A stretch of 64,000 nucleotides of DNA from Poseidonocella sp. HB161398 (GTDB lineage Bacteria > Pseudomonadota > Alphaproteobacteria > Rhodobacterales > Rhodobacteraceae): assembly GCF_005870025.1 (NCBI RefSeq), contig NZ_VATA01000039.1, positions 1-64,000 of the forward strand, read 5' to 3'. Within the stretch, counting starts at the first letter, position 1, and every line of letters begins with the position of its first letter. Below are positions 16,100 to 25,798 of this stretch, piece by piece. The notes beneath the pieces were generated by a model. The model saw nothing but the letters and a program-made list of their open reading frames with translations. It made no database searches and was not told the DNA's origin. The position numbers and the translations under genes were made by a program.

Positions 16100-17430
16100 T
16101 CCGGGGGTCTCCTTCCTGGCGCCGATCCTGCCATGGCGGCCCGCTCCGGAACAGTCACGCTCCGGCGAGCGGAATGTAACGGGACGCGCGGCAGTTCAGG
16201 GCCGTCTGGAGGAGGTCGTTTTCCCGGTGCGGGAGCCGGTTGGCCGGGCCGCGCGCCGGGCCCGGGGTCGGCTGCACAGCCCGGGAAAGCGATCGCAGCG
16301 ATGGTCGCCCCCGGCCTGCTGGCCGTGGCCGGGGGGCTGGTTCCGCCGCCTCCTGCCGCAGACGCGGGGCATCGGAGCCGAATGCAAACCGCGCCGGTCC
16401 TTCACGCAAGGCAGGGGGCGCCGTGCCGGTCCAGTCGGCAGTTCGGGCGCCGACGGGAAGGGCCGTGGCCGGGACCGGACCTTGCCTGGCCGCCGCGGCC
16501 CGCCCGTTGGGGCTGCCCGGCTGAAGTCCCGGGAGGTCGCGCGCGGAGCGGGCCGGCCCTGTGCCCCCGGTTGGACCCGCTGTCTCCCGATGCAGACGCG
16601 AGACGCGGTCACCGCTGCACCGCGCTGGAGGCAGACATGTGGCACCGGCAGAGCCCGCTGCTCTGACATTGGCGGAAATGGCCATGCCGGGCCAGGATTG
16701 TGCCGCGCGAGCGCGCGCCTGCCCGCCGGGGCGATGTAGCTGGCGCATCAGCCTGGGACTGCTGACAGGGTTGGCGCTGAGCAGACGCGGCCGGGATGCC
16801 GGAACGCGCGGTGGCGCCGCTGTTTCCTGCCGCGGACGCGCGATGTCGGCGGCTTGCGGCGCGCCGGGATGCCGATCCGGGGGCCCGGCGCGCGGTGCCG
16901 GTGCGGCCTTGGCTGTCCCGCGGCCGCAAGGACGGGACCGGCCCTAGGATGGCAGACCCGCGCCGCATTGCCGGGGCTGCCCGTGAGGCATCGGACGGGG
17001 AACGGGATTCCAGACTCGGCCCTGTGGCGCGGACCGGGGCGCGGGGGGCTTGGGTTGCGTTGCCGTCTCCTGCCGGGGACGCGCGATGTCGGCGGCTTGC
17101 GGCGCGCGGGGATGCCGATCCGGGGGCCCGGCGCGCGGTGCCGGTGCGGCCTTGGCTGTCCCGCGGCCGGAGAGACGGGACCGGCCCTTGGATGAAAGAC
17201 CCGTGCCGCTTCGCCGGGGCCGCCTGGCGAGGCATCGGACGGGGAACGGGATTGCGGACTCGGCCCTGTGGCGCGGACCGGGGCGCGGGGGCTTGCGGTT
17301 GCGTTGCCGTCTCCTGCCGCGGACGCGCGACGTTGGCGGGGGATCGGAGCAGAGCCCGTGCCGACGGCAAGGCGCCGCCGCAACACGGGCGGCGGGAAGG
17401 CGGAGGGGCATGCGCGCGGCGCGGACCGGG
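16100..17430. other. 1.3-kb gap holding a tandem repeat, no gene
   Basis: The longest gene-free stretch in the window, extremely GC-rich. Its right half is a tandem array (see repeat entry). Frames through it encode only Arg/Pro/Ala-rich strings. A diverged copy of the repeat's left edge (CTCCTGCCGCAGACGCGG) appears near 16349-16366, suggesting the array was once longer. Confidence 0.6.
16826..17345. repeat. Tandem repeat of about 243 bp, two copies plus a partial third
   Basis: Copy 1 spans 16826-17068, copy 2 17069-17312, and a partial third begins at 17313. Each starts CCTGCCG(C/G)GGACGCGCGA and contains shared blocks such as GATGCCGATCCGGGGGCCCG, GGCCTTGGCTGTCCCGCGGC and GGCATCGGACGGGGAACGGG. 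The copies differ by scattered substitutions and small indels. Periods are 243 and 244 bp, so the reading frame is not kept between copies 2 and 3, which argues against a repeated protein. Confidence 0.85.
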
Positions 17431-18129
17431 CTAGCTGCAGATGCCCTTGATCTCGGCCTTCTTCCAGGGGATCAGCACGGACTGCGCCGCCTCGTCGCCG
17501 GCGAGGCCGGGCAGGTGCGGCGCCAGCAGCTCGTGCAGCCGGCCGGTGCGCGCCCCTTCGGGGTCGAGCGCGCGGCAGCAGACATATTCCTCGACCAGGC
17601 TCGCCTGCTGCTCGTAGCCGTAATCGAGGAGGTCGCGGTCCTCGGCGATCTCGAAGAGATAGGGATCCTCGCTGACGCCATGCTCGGCCGCGGCCTTCAG
17701 CGGGGCGTAGCCCGTCTTGGCGCGCTGCTGCCACTGCCAGACATGGGTCGCCTCATGCGCCAGGAACATCGCCTTCGGCAGCGGCAGCTCGCTGGGGTAA
17801 TCGGCGAGGAAATCCTCGTCATAGAGCCGCCGCGCCACCATCACCCGGTCGAAGAGCGCCACGCCGGCGACATAGCCGGTGACCGTGCCCTTCTCGGGCG
17901 GCCAGATCTTCTCGCGGCAGGTCACCGAGGGCCGCGCGGGCCGGGTCATCGGATAGGTGCCGATCAGCGCGCCCTTGGTCAGCACCATCTTCGAGGTGTC
18001 GAGCCCCGCGCCATGGGTGGTCTCGAGGAAGGCGGCCTCGGTCCCGGTCAGGTGCCGCGTCGCGCAGGCCGAGAGCAGGAGAAGGGCGGGGAGCAGCAGC
18101 TTACGCAATGATCTCGAACTTCGTGACAT
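17431..18129 (-). CDS. Lipoprotein with HExxH zinc-peptidase motif
   Basis: 232 residues. Lipoprotein signal with lipobox LLSAC (Cys at about residue 22). The key feature is [17 protein letters not shown] (about 120-136), an HExxH zinc motif of the kind found in DUF4157-like metallopeptidases (HELxHVxQ), with a downstream EYVCC segment that could supply a third ligand (Glu at about 181-182). The rest has no family I recognise. The start overlaps the end of adenine deaminase by 29 bp, so it is probably co-expressed; an internal start would destroy the signal peptide. A cell-envelope peptidase is inferred from the motif only. Confidence 0.7.
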   Translation of the reverse strand: MSRSSRSLRKLLLPALLLLSACATRHLTGTEAAFLETTHGAGLDTSKMVLTKGALIGTYPMTRPARPSVTCREKIWPPEKGTVTGYVAGVALFDRVMVARRLYDEDFLADYPSELPLPKAMFLAHEATHVWQWQQRAKTGYAPLKAAAEHGVSEDPYLFEIAEDRDLLDYGYEQQASLVEEYVCCRALDPEGARTGRLHELLAPHLPGLAGDEAAQSVLIPWKKAEIKGICS

Positions 18130-19795
18130 CGACCATGCCGCGGTCGGTGATCTTCAGCGCCGGGATCACCGGCAGGGCGAGGAAGGCGAGCTGCAGGAAG
18201 GGCTCCTCCAGCACGACGCCGAGGCTCCTGGCGGCGGCGCGCAGATCGACCAGCCGGTCCTTGACCTCCTCGAAGGGGGCGAGGCTCATCAGCCCGGCGA
18301 CCGGCAGGGCCAGCTCGGCGAGGATCTCGCCGCCCTGGGCGACGACGAAGCCGCCCTCGATCTCGCTCAGCCGGTTCGCCGCCAGCGCCATGTCGGCATA
18401 GTCGGCGCCGACCACGGCAATATTGTGGTGGTCATGGCAGACGGTCGAGGCGATCGCCCCGGACTGCATGCCGAAGCCCCGGACGAAGCCGTTGGCGATA
18501 TTGCCGTTCTTGCCGTGGCGCTCGATCACGGTGATGCGCATCAGGTCGCGCTTGGCGTCCGGCCGCTTGTCGCCATTCGCGATGGCGACGGTCTCGTGCA
18601 GGTGGTCGGTCAGGATCTGCCCCTCGCGGATGCCGATCACGTCGGTCGCCTCGGCATTTCCGGCCAGGCGGAAGCTCTCGGCCTCGACCTCGGGGGCGCG
18701 GACCGAGGCACGGCCGATCGGCTGCACCGGCGGGCGGGCGGCGAAGGCGGCATCGGTGATCTCCACCCCTGCGGCGAGGACCAGCTGCGCGTTGCAGCCC
18801 TCCAGGCTGTCGATGGCGACGATGTCGGCGCGCTTGCCCGGCGCGATCATGCCGCGGTCCTTCAGCCCGAAGGCCTCCGCCGCCGAGAGCGTCGCCGCGC
18901 GGTAGGCGGCAAGCGGCGGCGTGCCGAGCGCGATCAGGGTGCGGATCATGTAGTCGAGATGGCCGTGCTCGGCGATGTCCAGAGGGTTCCGGTCGTCGGT
19001 GCACAGGCACATGTAGGGCGAAGTCCGCTCGGTCAGCAGCGGCTGCAGCGCGTGCATGTCCTTCGACACCGAGCCCTCGCGGATCAGGATGCGCATGCCC
19101 TTGCGCAGCTTCTCCAGCGCTTCCTCGGGGTTGGTCGCCTCGTGCTCGGTGCGGATGCCCGCGGCGACATAGGCGTTGAGGTCCTTGCCGGACAGCAGCG
19201 GCGCATGTCCGTCGATATGGCCGCGCTGGTAGAGGCGCAGCTTCGCCAGCGCCGCCGGGTCGCGGTGGATCACGCCGGGATAGTTCATGAACTCCGCCAG
19301 GCCGATCCCCGAAGGGTGCCCCATCAGCGGCCGCAGATCCGAGGCCTCGAGCTTGGCGCCTGCCGTCTCCATATGGGTCGAGGGCACGCAGGAGCTGATC
19401 TGCACGCGCAGATCCATCAGCGTGTGGCGCGAGCAGTCCTGGAACCAGCGGATCCCCTTGGCGCCCAGCACATTGGCGATCTCGTGCGGGTCGCAGATCG
19501 CGGTGGTGACGCCGCGCGGGGTGACGCAGCGGTCGAATTCCATCGGCGTGACCAGCGAGCTTTCCACATGCAGATGCGTGTCGATGAAGCCCGGCACCAG
19601 GATCAGCCCGGTGACGTCGATCACCCGCTCGGCCTCGTAGCTGTCGCAGATGCCGACGATCGTGTCGCCGCAGACCGCCACGTCGCCCTCGAGCAGCGCG
19701 CCGGTGACGAGGTCGAGCAGCTGCCCGCCGCGGAGCACCAGATCGGCGGGCTGGTCGCCCCTGCCTTGCGCAATTCGGTTTTCGAGATCCGACAT
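18101..19795 (-). CDS. ade: Adenine deaminase
   Basis: 564 residues from the ATG at 19795. Amidohydrolase features: [18 protein letters not shown] (metal ligands HxH, about 86-103), [41 protein letters not shown] and the C-terminal domain [26 protein letters not shown] characteristic of Ade rather than dihydroorotase. It converts adenine to hypoxanthine and ammonia with Mn/Fe. Frame continues upstream but the sequence there lacks amidohydrolase character. About 190 bp separates it from a divergent SDR gene. Confidence 0.93.
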   Translation of the reverse strand: MSDLENRIAQGRGDQPADLVLRGGQLLDLVTGALLEGDVAVCGDTIVGICDSYEAERVIDVTGLILVPGFIDTHLHVESSLVTPMEFDRCVTPRGVTTAICDPHEIANVLGAKGIRWFQDCSRHTLMDLRVQISSCVPSTHMETAGAKLEASDLRPLMGHPSGIGLAEFMNYPGVIHRDPAALAKLRLYQRGHIDGHAPLLSGKDLNAYVAAGIRTEHEATNPEEALEKLRKGMRILIREGSVSKDMHALQPLLTERTSPYMCLCTDDRNPLDIAEHGHLDYMIRTLIALGTPPLAAYRAATLSAAEAFGLKDRGMIAPGKRADIVAIDSLEGCNAQLVLAAGVEITDAAFAARPPVQPIGRASVRAPEVEAESFRLAGNAEATDVIGIREGQILTDHLHETVAIANGDKRPDAKRDLMRITVIERHGKNGNIANGFVRGFGMQSGAIASTVCHDHHNIAVVGADYADMALAANRLSEIEGGFVVAQGGEILAELALPVAGLMSLAPFEEVKDRLVDLRAAARSLGVVLEEPFLQLAFLALPVIPALKITDRGMVDVTKFEIIA

Positions 19796-19987
19796 GGATG
19801 CGTCTCCGCCAGAGGATGTGTCCCGCGGAGTATGGAGGAAAGCCAGGGGGGTTGGAAGGCGGCGGCGCGGTTTCGGCGGGGGATGCGGCAGCGCGGCGCG
19901 CCGGGGCGGGCAATGCGCATCCTCCGGGTCGCCCGCGGCATGGGGCGCGGGCAGGCTGGCGCCGGGACTGAATGAAAGGGACAGGAC

Positions 19988-20746
19988 ATGCAGCTCGAGG
20001 GAAAGACAGTGATCGTCACCGGCGCCAGCAGCGGGATCGGCGCGGCGGCGGCGCGGCTCTTCGCGACCGAGGGCGCGGCGGTGGTGCTCTGCGCGCGCCG
20101 CGGCGCCCTGCTGGAGGCGCTGGTGGCCGAGATCGTGGAGGCGGGCGGTCGCGCGGCGGCGCTGGCCGGGGATGTGCGCGACCCGGCCCATGCGGCGGCG
20201 GCGGTCGCGCTCGCCTCTGACCGCTTCGGCGGGCTCGACGGGGCGTTCAACAATGCCGGGATCACCGGGCCTGCCGGGCCGGTGGAGGCGATGGCGGCAT
20301 CCGACTGGGACGAGGTGCTGGCGGTGAACCTGACATCCGCCTTCCTGGCGGCAAGGCAGCAGATCCCGGCACTGCGGGCGCGCGGCGGTGGCGCGCTGGT
20401 CTTCACCTCCTCCTTCGTCGGCCAGGGGATCGGCCTGCCGGGAATGGGCGCCTATGCGGCGGCCAAGGCGGGGCTGACCGGGCTCGTGCAGGTGCTGGCG
20501 GCGGAGCTCGGCAGCGCGGGCATCCGCGCCAATGCGCTCCTGCCGGGCGGGACGATGACGCCGATGGCGGGCACCGATTCGGGGGTCCATGCGGCGGTGC
20601 GGGCGATGCATGCGCTCGGGCGCATGGCCGAACCGGAGGAGATCGCCCGCGCGGCGCTCTTCCTCCTCTCCGCCCAGTCCTCCTTCGTCACCGGCACGGC
20701 GCTCTATGCCGATGGCGGCAACGCTGTCACGAAGATGGCCGGGTGA
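19988..20746 (+). CDS. Short-chain dehydrogenase/reductase
   Basis: 252 residues, classical SDR: cofactor loop TGASSGIG (about 11-18), NNAG (about 88-91), catalytic Ser in [10 protein letters not shown] and the YAAAK Tyr-Lys pair (about 155-159). Arg residues follow the second strand (CARRG), which favours NADPH. The C-terminal end [14 protein letters not shown] is typical. Substrate unknown. Likely monocistronic. Confidence 0.88.
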   Translation: MQLEGKTVIVTGASSGIGAAAARLFATEGAAVVLCARRGALLEALVAEIVEAGGRAAALAGDVRDPAHAAAAVALASDRFGGLDGAFNNAGITGPAGPVEAMAASDWDEVLAVNLTSAFLAARQQIPALRARGGGALVFTSSFVGQGIGLPGMGAYAAAKAGLTGLVQVLAAELGSAGIRANALLPGGTMTPMAGTDSGVHAAVRAMHALGRMAEPEEIARAALFLLSAQSSFVTGTALYADGGNAVTKMAG

Positions 20747-20783
20747 GGGGTGGGGGGAGAGGGCCCGCCCTCTCCCCGCGCGC

Positions 20784-21819
<1,036 letters not shown>

Positions 21820-21827
<8 letters not shown>

Positions 21828-22710
21828 GGCCGGTCTCCCGATAGGCTTGCAGGCGCTTGCCATAGGTCTGGCTGACGCGGTCGAAGATGATGGCCAGCGC
21901 CACGATGGCGAGCCCGTTCATCAGCCCCAGCGCCAGGTACTGGTTGGAGATCGCGCGCAGCACCGGCACGCCGAGCCCCTGCACCCCGATCATCGAGGCG
22001 ATGACGACCATCGACAACGCCATCATGATGGTCTGGTTGACGCCGGCGAAGATATTCGGCAGCGCCAGCGGGATCTGCACCCCGAAGAGCTTCTGCCGGT
22101 AGGAGGCGCCGAAGGCCTCGGCCGCCTCCATCACCTCGCGGTCGACCAGGCGGATGCCGAGATTGGTCAGCCGCACGATCGGCGGCAGCGCGTAGATGCA
22201 GACCGCCAGCAGCCCCGGCACCTTGCCGATGCCCAGGAGCATGACGACCGGGATCAGGTAGACGAAGCTGGGGATCGTCTGCATCACGTCGAGGACCGGC
22301 GTGATCAGCGCCTGCGCCCGGTCCCAGCGCGCCATCAGGATGCCGAGCGGAATGCCGATCGCGATGCACAGGAAGGTCGCCACCGAGATCATGGCGAGGG
22401 TCGCCATCGTGTCTTCCCACATGTCGAAGATGCCGATCAGCAGGAAGGCGATGATGGTGCCGCCGGTGATCTTCCAGCTGCGCGCGCCGAACCAGGTCAG
22501 CGCGGCGATCACCAGGATCACCAGCGGCCAGGGCGCGTCGGTCAGCAGATCCTGGAACCAGACCAGGAATTTCAGCAGGGGGTTGAAGAAGGCTTCGAGC
22601 TGTTCGCCATAGGCGCGCGAGAAGGTCCGGAAGCTTTCGTCGATCCCCTGGCGGAGCGCCGAGAGGTCGCGGCGGCCGAGCGAGGGGAATTCTGTCAGGA
22701 AGTCCAGCAT
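21820..22710 (-). CDS. proW: Glycine betaine/proline-type ABC permease
   Basis: 296 residues. About six membrane helices, with the permease EAA-type loop around EAFGASYRQKLFGVQIPLALPNIFAG (about 203-228), typical of the ProW/OpuAB family. A short N-terminal cytosolic stretch precedes helix 1 (LVILVIAALTWFGA). Second gene of a proX-proW-proV order. Confidence 0.92.
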
Positions 22711-22730
22711 GGGTCTCCTTTCATAGCAAA

Positions 22731-22752
22731 GCCCGCGGCCGGAGCCGCGGGC
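22731..22752 (-). other. Intercistronic hairpin between proX and proW
   Basis: GCCCGCGGC / GCCGCGGGC, perfect 9-bp stem closed by a TCCG tetraloop on the minus strand, 22 bp after the proX stop. Such stems after binding-protein genes usually protect the upstream mRNA or dampen read-through, giving excess binding protein. Confidence 0.6.
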
Positions 22753-22773
22753 GGGCAGGGGCCTGGGCCGCGC

Positions 22774-23784
22774 TCAGAGCGCGTCCTTGACCTTCTCGGC
22801 GACATCCTCGGGCACCCACTGGGTCCAGACGTCTTCATGCTCGATCAGGAACTCGTAGGCGGCATCCTCGCCATTGGCCTGGTTCTCGGTCATGTAGACG
22901 AGCATCGCGTTCATCACCTCGCCGGGGAAGACCCGCGCCTTGAAATAGTCCTGGGCGATGCCGCCCTCGTCGAGGAAGCCCTTGGTCACCACGGTCTCGA
23001 CCTCGGACTTGGTCCAGCTCGTCGGCTTGGGATCAAGGCAGTCCTGCTCGGACATCGCGATGCAGCCGTCCCAGTTCTCCCGGCCGGCCCATTCGGTTTC
23101 GAAGGGCAGCATGACCAGGCCGTACTTGCCGATCACCGCGGTCGGCGACCAGTAGTAGCCGAACCAGGGCTCGGAGCGGTTCACCGCCTTGGCGATCGAG
23201 CCGTCGAGACCCGCCGCGGAGCCCGGATCGACCAGCTTCCAGCCCTTCTCCTCCATGTCGAAGGCGCGGAACAGGTTGGCGTTGACCAGCTGGCAGCCCC
23301 AGCCGGCCGGGCAGCCCATGAAGGCGCCCAGATCGGGATCCTCGACATCGGGCACCAGCTCGGGGTGCGCCAGCATCTTCTCGACGGTGTCGATCTCGGG
23401 ATGGGCCTCGTGGAATTCGCTGGTGACCCACCAGCCTTCGCCCAGCCCGGTGATCGGGCCGTCGTTCAGCGCCTGCAGGCGGCCCTCTTCCTTGGCGGCC
23501 GACAGCGGATCGCGCACCGCGTTGATCCACAGTTCCGGCGCGACATCCGGCTGGGCCTTCTCGTTCATCGAGGCGAAGGTGGTGTTGGTGGCGCCGGGGA
23601 TCAGCTCCACGTCGCAGTCATAGCCTTCTTCCAGGATGATGGCGTCGACATTGGCCATCAGCTCGGCCGAGGCCCAGTTCATCTCGGCAATCGAGACGTC
23701 GCCGCAATCTGTCTGCGCCATCGCGGCGCCGGCGGAGGCGGCAAGGCCGAAAATGGCGGCCGCGCTCAGTCTGGAAAATGTCAT
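22774..23784 (-). CDS. proX: Glycine betaine/proline-type periplasmic binding protein
   Basis: 336 residues. Signal peptide (MTFSRLSAAAIFGLAASAGA, cleavage near AMA-QT). The mature protein follows the OpuAC fold: DVSIAEMNWASAELMANVDAIILEEGYDCDVELIPG, then APELWINAVRD and several Trp-rich segments (EGWWVTSEF, EPWFGYYWSPTAV, WTKSEVET) that can form the aromatic cage for a quaternary ammonium group. Choline, betaine or related compounds are all possible. SD GGGAG before ATG. Confidence 0.9.
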   Translation of the reverse strand: MTFSRLSAAAIFGLAASAGAAMAQTDCGDVSIAEMNWASAELMANVDAIILEEGYDCDVELIPGATNTTFASMNEKAQPDVAPELWINAVRDPLSAAKEEGRLQALNDGPITGLGEGWWVTSEFHEAHPEIDTVEKMLAHPELVPDVEDPDLGAFMGCPAGWGCQLVNANLFRAFDMEEKGWKLVDPGSAAGLDGSIAKAVNRSEPWFGYYWSPTAVIGKYGLVMLPFETEWAGRENWDGCIAMSEQDCLDPKPTSWTKSEVETVVTKGFLDEGGIAQDYFKARVFPGEVMNAMLVYMTENQANGEDAAYEFLIEHEDVWTQWVPEDVAEKVKDAL

Positions 23785-23947
23785 GGGAATCTCCCGCTCT
23801 CTCTTCGTGTGTCTGCCGCGGCGGCCTTCCGGACCGGGCCGCGGTCACCACCCCGAATGGGCGATTTCTCCGCGCGGGCGGGCCTGGCGGCGGGGCGCGA
23901 CGGGCGGAGCGTGGAAGAAAGAGACCATAATCAACCCCTAGGCGCAA

Positions 23948-23964
23948 CCGGACAGACTGTCCGG
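23948..23964. promoter_or_regulatory. 8-1-8 palindrome upstream of proX
   Basis: CCGGACAG-A-CTGTCCGG, perfect, 164 bp upstream of the proX start and 26 bp behind the tyrA-like stop. The one-base centre is more like an operator for a dimeric regulator than a terminator stem. Confidence 0.4.
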
Positions 23965-23989
23965 CGGAAATCCGCGCGGGGCGCCGGGT

Positions 23990-24763
23990 TCAGGCCTCCC
24001 GCCGGATCCCGGCCGCCGCGCTGCCGTCCTCGCCCGCCTGCGCCGCCGCCGAGAGGGCCAGAAGCAGGCTCTCGCGCAGCGGCGCGACATGGCGGTTGCT
24101 GCGGGTGACGGCCTCGAAGATCTCGGGCGCGTCGTCGGTGACCATCGCCAGCGCCTCGGAGATCAGGTCGAAGCTGCGGGTGCGGATCCGTGGCCGCTCG
24201 CCGAGCGCGGAGAAGGCCCGTGCCAGCAGATGGGTCAGCCCCTGGCTCATGGCCGCCTGGCGGTCATGGTCCTCTGGCGTGGTGACGACGATGTCGAGGG
24301 CTAGCCGGCTGCGCAGGAAGGCCGCCAGCCGCCGCCAGCGCGTGCCGCGCACCGGGCAGAGCACGATCTGGCAGCCCGCGATCCCGCCTGCCGCGCTGCC
24401 GGGACCGAACATCGGGTGGCTGGCGAGGATCTCGACATGGGCGGGCAGCAGCTGGCGCATCAGCCGCGCGGGCTCCTCCTTGATCGAGCAGACATCCATG
24501 ACGAGCTGCCCGGGCCGCAGATGCGGGGCGAGCGCGCCGAGGCAGCCCGGCAGGGCCCGGACCGGGACGGCCAGGATGACGAGCTCTGCGCCGATGTCGC
24601 GCGGATCGGCGATCGTCGCGAAGCCACGTTCCGCCGCTTCGGCAAGTGCGGCGGGAGAGCGGTCATGCACCGAGACGGCGGCATGCGGGGCGAGAAGGCT
24701 GGCGGCGAGCTGCCCGAAGGCGCCGAAGCCGATGATGGTGACAGAGGGAAAGCCGGTGAACAT
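23990..24763 (-). CDS. tyrA: Prephenate (or arogenate) dehydrogenase
   Basis: 257 residues. N-terminal Rossmann loop VTIIGFGAFGQLAASLL (about 8-24), then LVILAVPVRALPGCL, VMDVCSIKEEPARLM and ILASHPMFGPGSAAGG (about 112-127), whose His is the conserved catalytic residue of TyrA. The C-terminal helical domain includes EDHDRQAAMSQGLTHLLARAF. No ACT or chorismate-mutase domain, so no built-in Tyr allostery. The reaction gives 4-hydroxyphenylpyruvate (or Tyr from arogenate). The unusually long leader upstream carries a Tyr-Tyr peptide and alternative stems (see 24814-24944), implying regulation by charged tRNA-Tyr. Confidence 0.85.
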   Translation of the reverse strand: MFTGFPSVTIIGFGAFGQLAASLLAPHAAVSVHDRSPAALAEAAERGFATIADPRDIGAELVILAVPVRALPGCLGALAPHLRPGQLVMDVCSIKEEPARLMRQLLPAHVEILASHPMFGPGSAAGGIAGCQIVLCPVRGTRWRRLAAFLRSRLALDIVVTTPEDHDRQAAMSQGLTHLLARAFSALGERPRIRTRSFDLISEALAMVTDDAPEIFEAVTRSNRHVAPLRESLLLALSAAAQAGEDGSAAAGIRREA

Positions 24764-24813
24764 GATCCTGATCCTGAGAGAGGGAGCCAGGGGTCATGGG
24801 GGCGAGGCGCTCA

Positions 24814-24919
24814 ACCGCTGGCACGAGGCAGCGGTGAACATGACGAATGCTCCGCTGCTAGGGCAGCGGGTAATAGGACATTGCAGAGAGGGTCGCGATA
24901 TTCGTCATGCCGCTGCCAT
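24814..24919 (-). promoter_or_regulatory. Candidate Tyr-responsive attenuator leader of tyrA
   Basis: Minus-strand order: arm 1 ATGACGAAT (24908-24900, the start of the leader peptide); hairpin CCGCTGC-CCTA-GCAGCGG (24869-24852) directly after the Tyr-Tyr codons and containing the stop; arm ATTCGTCAT (24848-24840), a perfect partner of arm 1; last hairpin ACCGCTG..CAGCGGT (24835-24814). GCAGCGG of the middle hairpin can pair instead with CCGCTGC of the last one. The sequence just before arm 1 (GGCAGCGG, 24917-24910) can also pair with CCGCTGCC (24834-24827). This gives mutually exclusive folds. No T-tract follows the last hairpin, so whether control is at transcription or translation is open. 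Confidence 0.6.
24858..24908 (-). CDS. Leader peptide MTNIATLSAMSYYPLP
   Basis: A 16-codon frame, ATG at 24908 to TAG at 24860-24858, ending 94 bases before the tyrA start. It has adjacent TAT and TAC codons near its end, just before a hairpin, which is the arrangement seen in amino-acid leader peptides. No ribosome site precedes it, but a TTGACG/TATGGC promoter would place transcript start at or next to the ATG, so it may be leaderless, as reported for trpL of Sinorhizobium meliloti. Two Tyr codons is a small number; the case rests on position, stems and the adjacent tyrosine gene together. Confidence 0.6.
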   Translation of the reverse strand: MTNIATLSAMSYYPLP

Positions 24920-24944
24920 AGCGCGGATCGGGGGGCTCCGTCAA
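24915..24944 (-). promoter_or_regulatory. Candidate tyrA promoter
   Basis: TTGACG (24944-24939), 18-bp spacer, TATGGC (24920-24915). Predicted start about 7 bases downstream, at or near the leader-peptide ATG (24908). Confidence 0.45.
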
Positions 24945-25798
24945 TCTGGCACCGGCCGTCCCGCTGCGGAGGGGCGGTGCCGCGGCAGGAGATCATGGCC
25001 CCGGACCGGTTCTCCGCCGCGCTGCCGCCCGCACTGTCCCGTCCGGCGCGCCCGGCGCCCTGTCCGGGAGCTGGAACTGCAGCATCCCGGAGGCAGGGGC
25101 GGGTGTCACGGCCGCCGGCCCCCGCTTCGTCCGAGTCCGGCAGAGCGGTCCGTTCGCGCTCCGGCCGGGCCGCCTCCTGTCGCCGCAGAACTGCGCCGCC
25201 GACCGGGCTGCCGCGCAGGCCTGCGGCGGTGCGGCGCGCCCTTTCCCTGCAGGCGGCAGGTTCGCCGGGCGGGAGGCGGGGGCCGCTCTGGATCCGGGAT
25301 CCGCCGCCGTCCTGTCCCGGCCGGCTGGGCGGCGCACTTCTCCGGAGCGGCTGCCTGTCCGGGGCGGGCGCCATCGCGCGGGGGCGTCGCCGACGGCGAC
25401 CGCGAAGACCCGGTCCGCATGGCCGGATGCCGCGGGAAGGGGGCCGGCCATGGCGCGCAGGGGAGGGGCGAAAGCGGCGCCGCCGGGGTCCGTCCATCGC
25501 AGGACCGGGGCCGTGTCCGGCCCGCTGCGGCAGGCGCAATGCCGGATGGTGCCCCCGGCCTCGCTGGCGGTGGAAGCCGCCTGCTCCCCGAAGCTGTGCC
25601 CGGCGCGGGCAGCCGCGGCGGCGGGGCCCCCTGGCCCGCAGGGCCGCCGGGGCATGGCGCGCAGGGGGGCTGCCGCCGGGCGGGCCGTTGCGGGCGAAGC
25701 GCAGCCGCGCGCGGCGTCCGGTTCCGCCGGAGCCGGTCATTGCCCTTTGCGCGTGTTTCCCCTAAGCCCCCGGCATCACTCCTGACAGCGAGGTTCCG
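24945..25798. other. GC-rich gap between divergent tyrA and aminotransferase
   Basis: About 850 bp with no convincing gene; frames are Arg/Pro/Ala-rich. Near its right end, TTGCCC (25740-25745) with TAAGCC 17 bp later is a weak promoter candidate for the aminotransferase, whose ribosome site is GAGGT before 25799. Confidence 0.5.

Noticed and set aside
16609-17734. Minus-strand frames through the tandem repeat giving Pro/Arg-rich repeats of about 81 residues
   Set aside because: The third unit is out of frame, there is no ribosome site, and the composition is that of random GC-rich DNA.
18101-20611. Adenine deaminase as an 836-residue protein
   Set aside because: The extra N-terminus overlaps a convincing SDR gene on the other strand and lacks any domain; the ATG at 19795 starts the family-length protein.
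24905-24919. A four-codon frame ATG GCA GCG GCA TGA overlapping the leader-peptide start
   Set aside because: No ribosome site, and it would lie at or before the predicted transcript start.
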